Part shown: positions 63,221-64,000 of the stretch, piece by piece | Position numbering within the stretch: the stretch's first letter is position 1 | Layout: the number at the start of each line of letters is the position of its first letter | NCBI RefSeq assembly: GCF_003731765.1 | Contig: NZ_MOAL01000004.1 | Coordinates: 1,488,001 to 1,552,000 of the forward strand | Direction of reading: 5' to 3' | DNA length: 64,000 nucleotides | Source of the DNA: Pseudomonas chlororaphis | GTDB taxonomy: Bacteria; Pseudomonadota; Gammaproteobacteria; Pseudomonadales; Pseudomonadaceae | Made by a program: the position numbers and the translations under genes | The notes under the pieces: model-generated | Told to the model about the DNA's origin: nothing | What the model saw: the letters and a program-made list of their open reading frames with translations, nothing else | Database searches by the model: none

Positions 63221-63235
63221 ATCCATTAATGGGAT
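63221..63235. promoter_or_regulatory. LysR operator candidate, box 2
   Basis: ATCC-ATTAAT-GGGAT has the same half-sites as box 1 with a different central six bases. It ends 7 bases before the LysR start and so may autoregulate that gene. Confidence 0.65.
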
Positions 63236-63241
63236 AATTCT

Positions 63242-64000
63242 GTGGATTTTCTCAACGACATGGCGCTGTTTGTCGAGGTGGTGAAGGCGCGCAGTTTCAC
63301 GCGTGCGGCGGAAACGCTGGGGATACCCAACTCGACGTTGTCGCGACGTATCAGTGAGCTGGAGAAAGGGATTGGCTTGCGGTTGCTGCACCGCACGACT
63401 CGCAAGATTGAGCCGACCGAAGCGGGCCAGTTGTACTTTGAACGCTGCAAACGACTCGTCGATGAAGCCCGTCTGGCGCATGAACAGCTGGGGGAAATGC
63501 TGGCCCGGCCCAGCGGGCTGTTGCGCGCTTCGCTACCGGTCGACTTCGCAACGGTTTATCTGGCCCCACTGATTGCAGACTTCGCCAGGCTCTATCCCGG
63601 TATCAGTTTCGAGTTTGACCTGAGCCCGCGTCAGGTCGATCTGATCAGCGATCCGGTGGATGTAGTAATCCGTATGGGCGAGCCGCCAAACTCGAACCTG
63701 ATCGCTCGCAAACTCGCGAGTTTAGGGCGCGGGCTGTATGCATCTCCACGATACCTGGAGGTTTCCGGCGAGCCTGAGCACCCAGCCGACCTGGTTAATC
63801 ATGAATGCCTGCGAATGCGTAGCGCAGGTGCCGACCGTTGGACGCTGTCACGCGCCTCCGAGAGCGTGGATATCGATGTTGGAGGGCGGTTCGAACTCAA
63901 TAGCGTAGGGATGCTCAGGCGTTTGGCGTCGTTGGATCTTGGTATTGCATTGTTGCCTGAAGGCATCGCGGGACAGGACGTCGCAGACGGAAAGCTTTGC
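63242..64000 (+). CDS. LysR-type transcriptional regulator (3' end outside window)
   Basis: GTG at 63242 begins MDFLNDMALFVEVVKARSFT, then RAAETLGIPNSTLSRRISEL, the LysR helix-turn-helix. The following effector domain (RASLPVDFATVYLAPLIADF) and DPVDVVIRMGEP are typical. The frame runs off the end of the window after 253 codons. It is divergent from the old yellow enzyme operon and likely controls it through the two boxes in the 100-base gap. Confidence 0.93.
   Translation, partial: MDFLNDMALFVEVVKARSFTRAAETLGIPNSTLSRRISELEKGIGLRLLHRTTRKIEPTEAGQLYFERCKRLVDEARLAHEQLGEMLARPSGLLRASLPVDFATVYLAPLIADFARLYPGISFEFDLSPRQVDLISDPVDVVIRMGEPPNSNLIARKLASLGRGLYASPRYLEVSGEPEHPADLVNHECLRMRSAGADRWTLSRASESVDIDVGGRFELNSVGMLRRLASLDLGIALLPEGIAGQDVADGKLC

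Overview
The window is chromosomal DNA from a GC-rich Pseudomonas, most likely of the P. fluorescens/P. protegens lineage. This rests on the terminal lipopeptide synthetase with tandem thioesterases followed by macAB and a LuxR regulator, on typical pseudomonad core genes (nadK, pepN, sbcCD, a 1600-residue NAD-glutamate dehydrogenase), and on GTAGGAGC/GCTCCTAC palindromes of the pseudomonad REP type. No strain can be named from sequence alone.

Layout. 1-16.3 kb: the 3' part of a nonribosomal peptide synthetase gene (A-T, C-A-T, C-A-T, C/E-A-T, TE-TE), then macA, macB and a convergent LuxR-type regulator. Adenylation codes read Leu, Ser and an unassigned hydrophobic-type pocket. The order L-residue, L-Leu, D-Ser, last residue matches the end of orfamide-type decapeptides. 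16.3-23.9 kb: core genes (DUF1853, nadK, metallophosphatase, rhomboid protease, DUF1315, DUF2797, pepN). 23.9-24.5 kb: six tandem copies of a REP-pair unit. 24.8-29.8 kb: a YCF48-like periplasmic protein plus an RND exporter, then a small DUF5629-type protein and an exported lactonase. 29.9-30.9 kb: a region of very small genes, a long hairpin, 20-bp tandem repeats and a terminator. 30.9-43.3 kb (minus strand): moxR, DUF58, DUF4381, batA, batB/C fusion and batD, then sbcD, sbcC and a GST-family gene. 43.6-49.4 kb: a small acidic protein and gdhB with a strong terminator. 49.5-60.4 kb: tRNA-Gln and many short, poorly known genes, several resembling immunity proteins (SUFU-like, Imm22-like, SUKH/SMI1), plus a HIT protein, an OsmC-YcaO fusion, DUF5071, DUF2986, VOC and ICMT-family proteins. 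60.5-64 kb: a LysR-controlled set for electrophile/quinone chemistry (old yellow enzyme, pirin, isochorismatase-like hydrolase), with a twin operator between the divergent promoters.

How they work together. The synthetase makes and cyclises a lipopeptide that MacAB can export under control of the neighbouring LuxR protein. The MoxR-Bat set resembles a membrane-linked stress or chaperone operon. SbcCD forms a DNA end-processing nuclease. The 50-60 kb stretch looks like an accessory zone holding immunity-like genes with no toxin in view; its right part (58.8-60.4 kb) is visibly richer in A+T than its surroundings.
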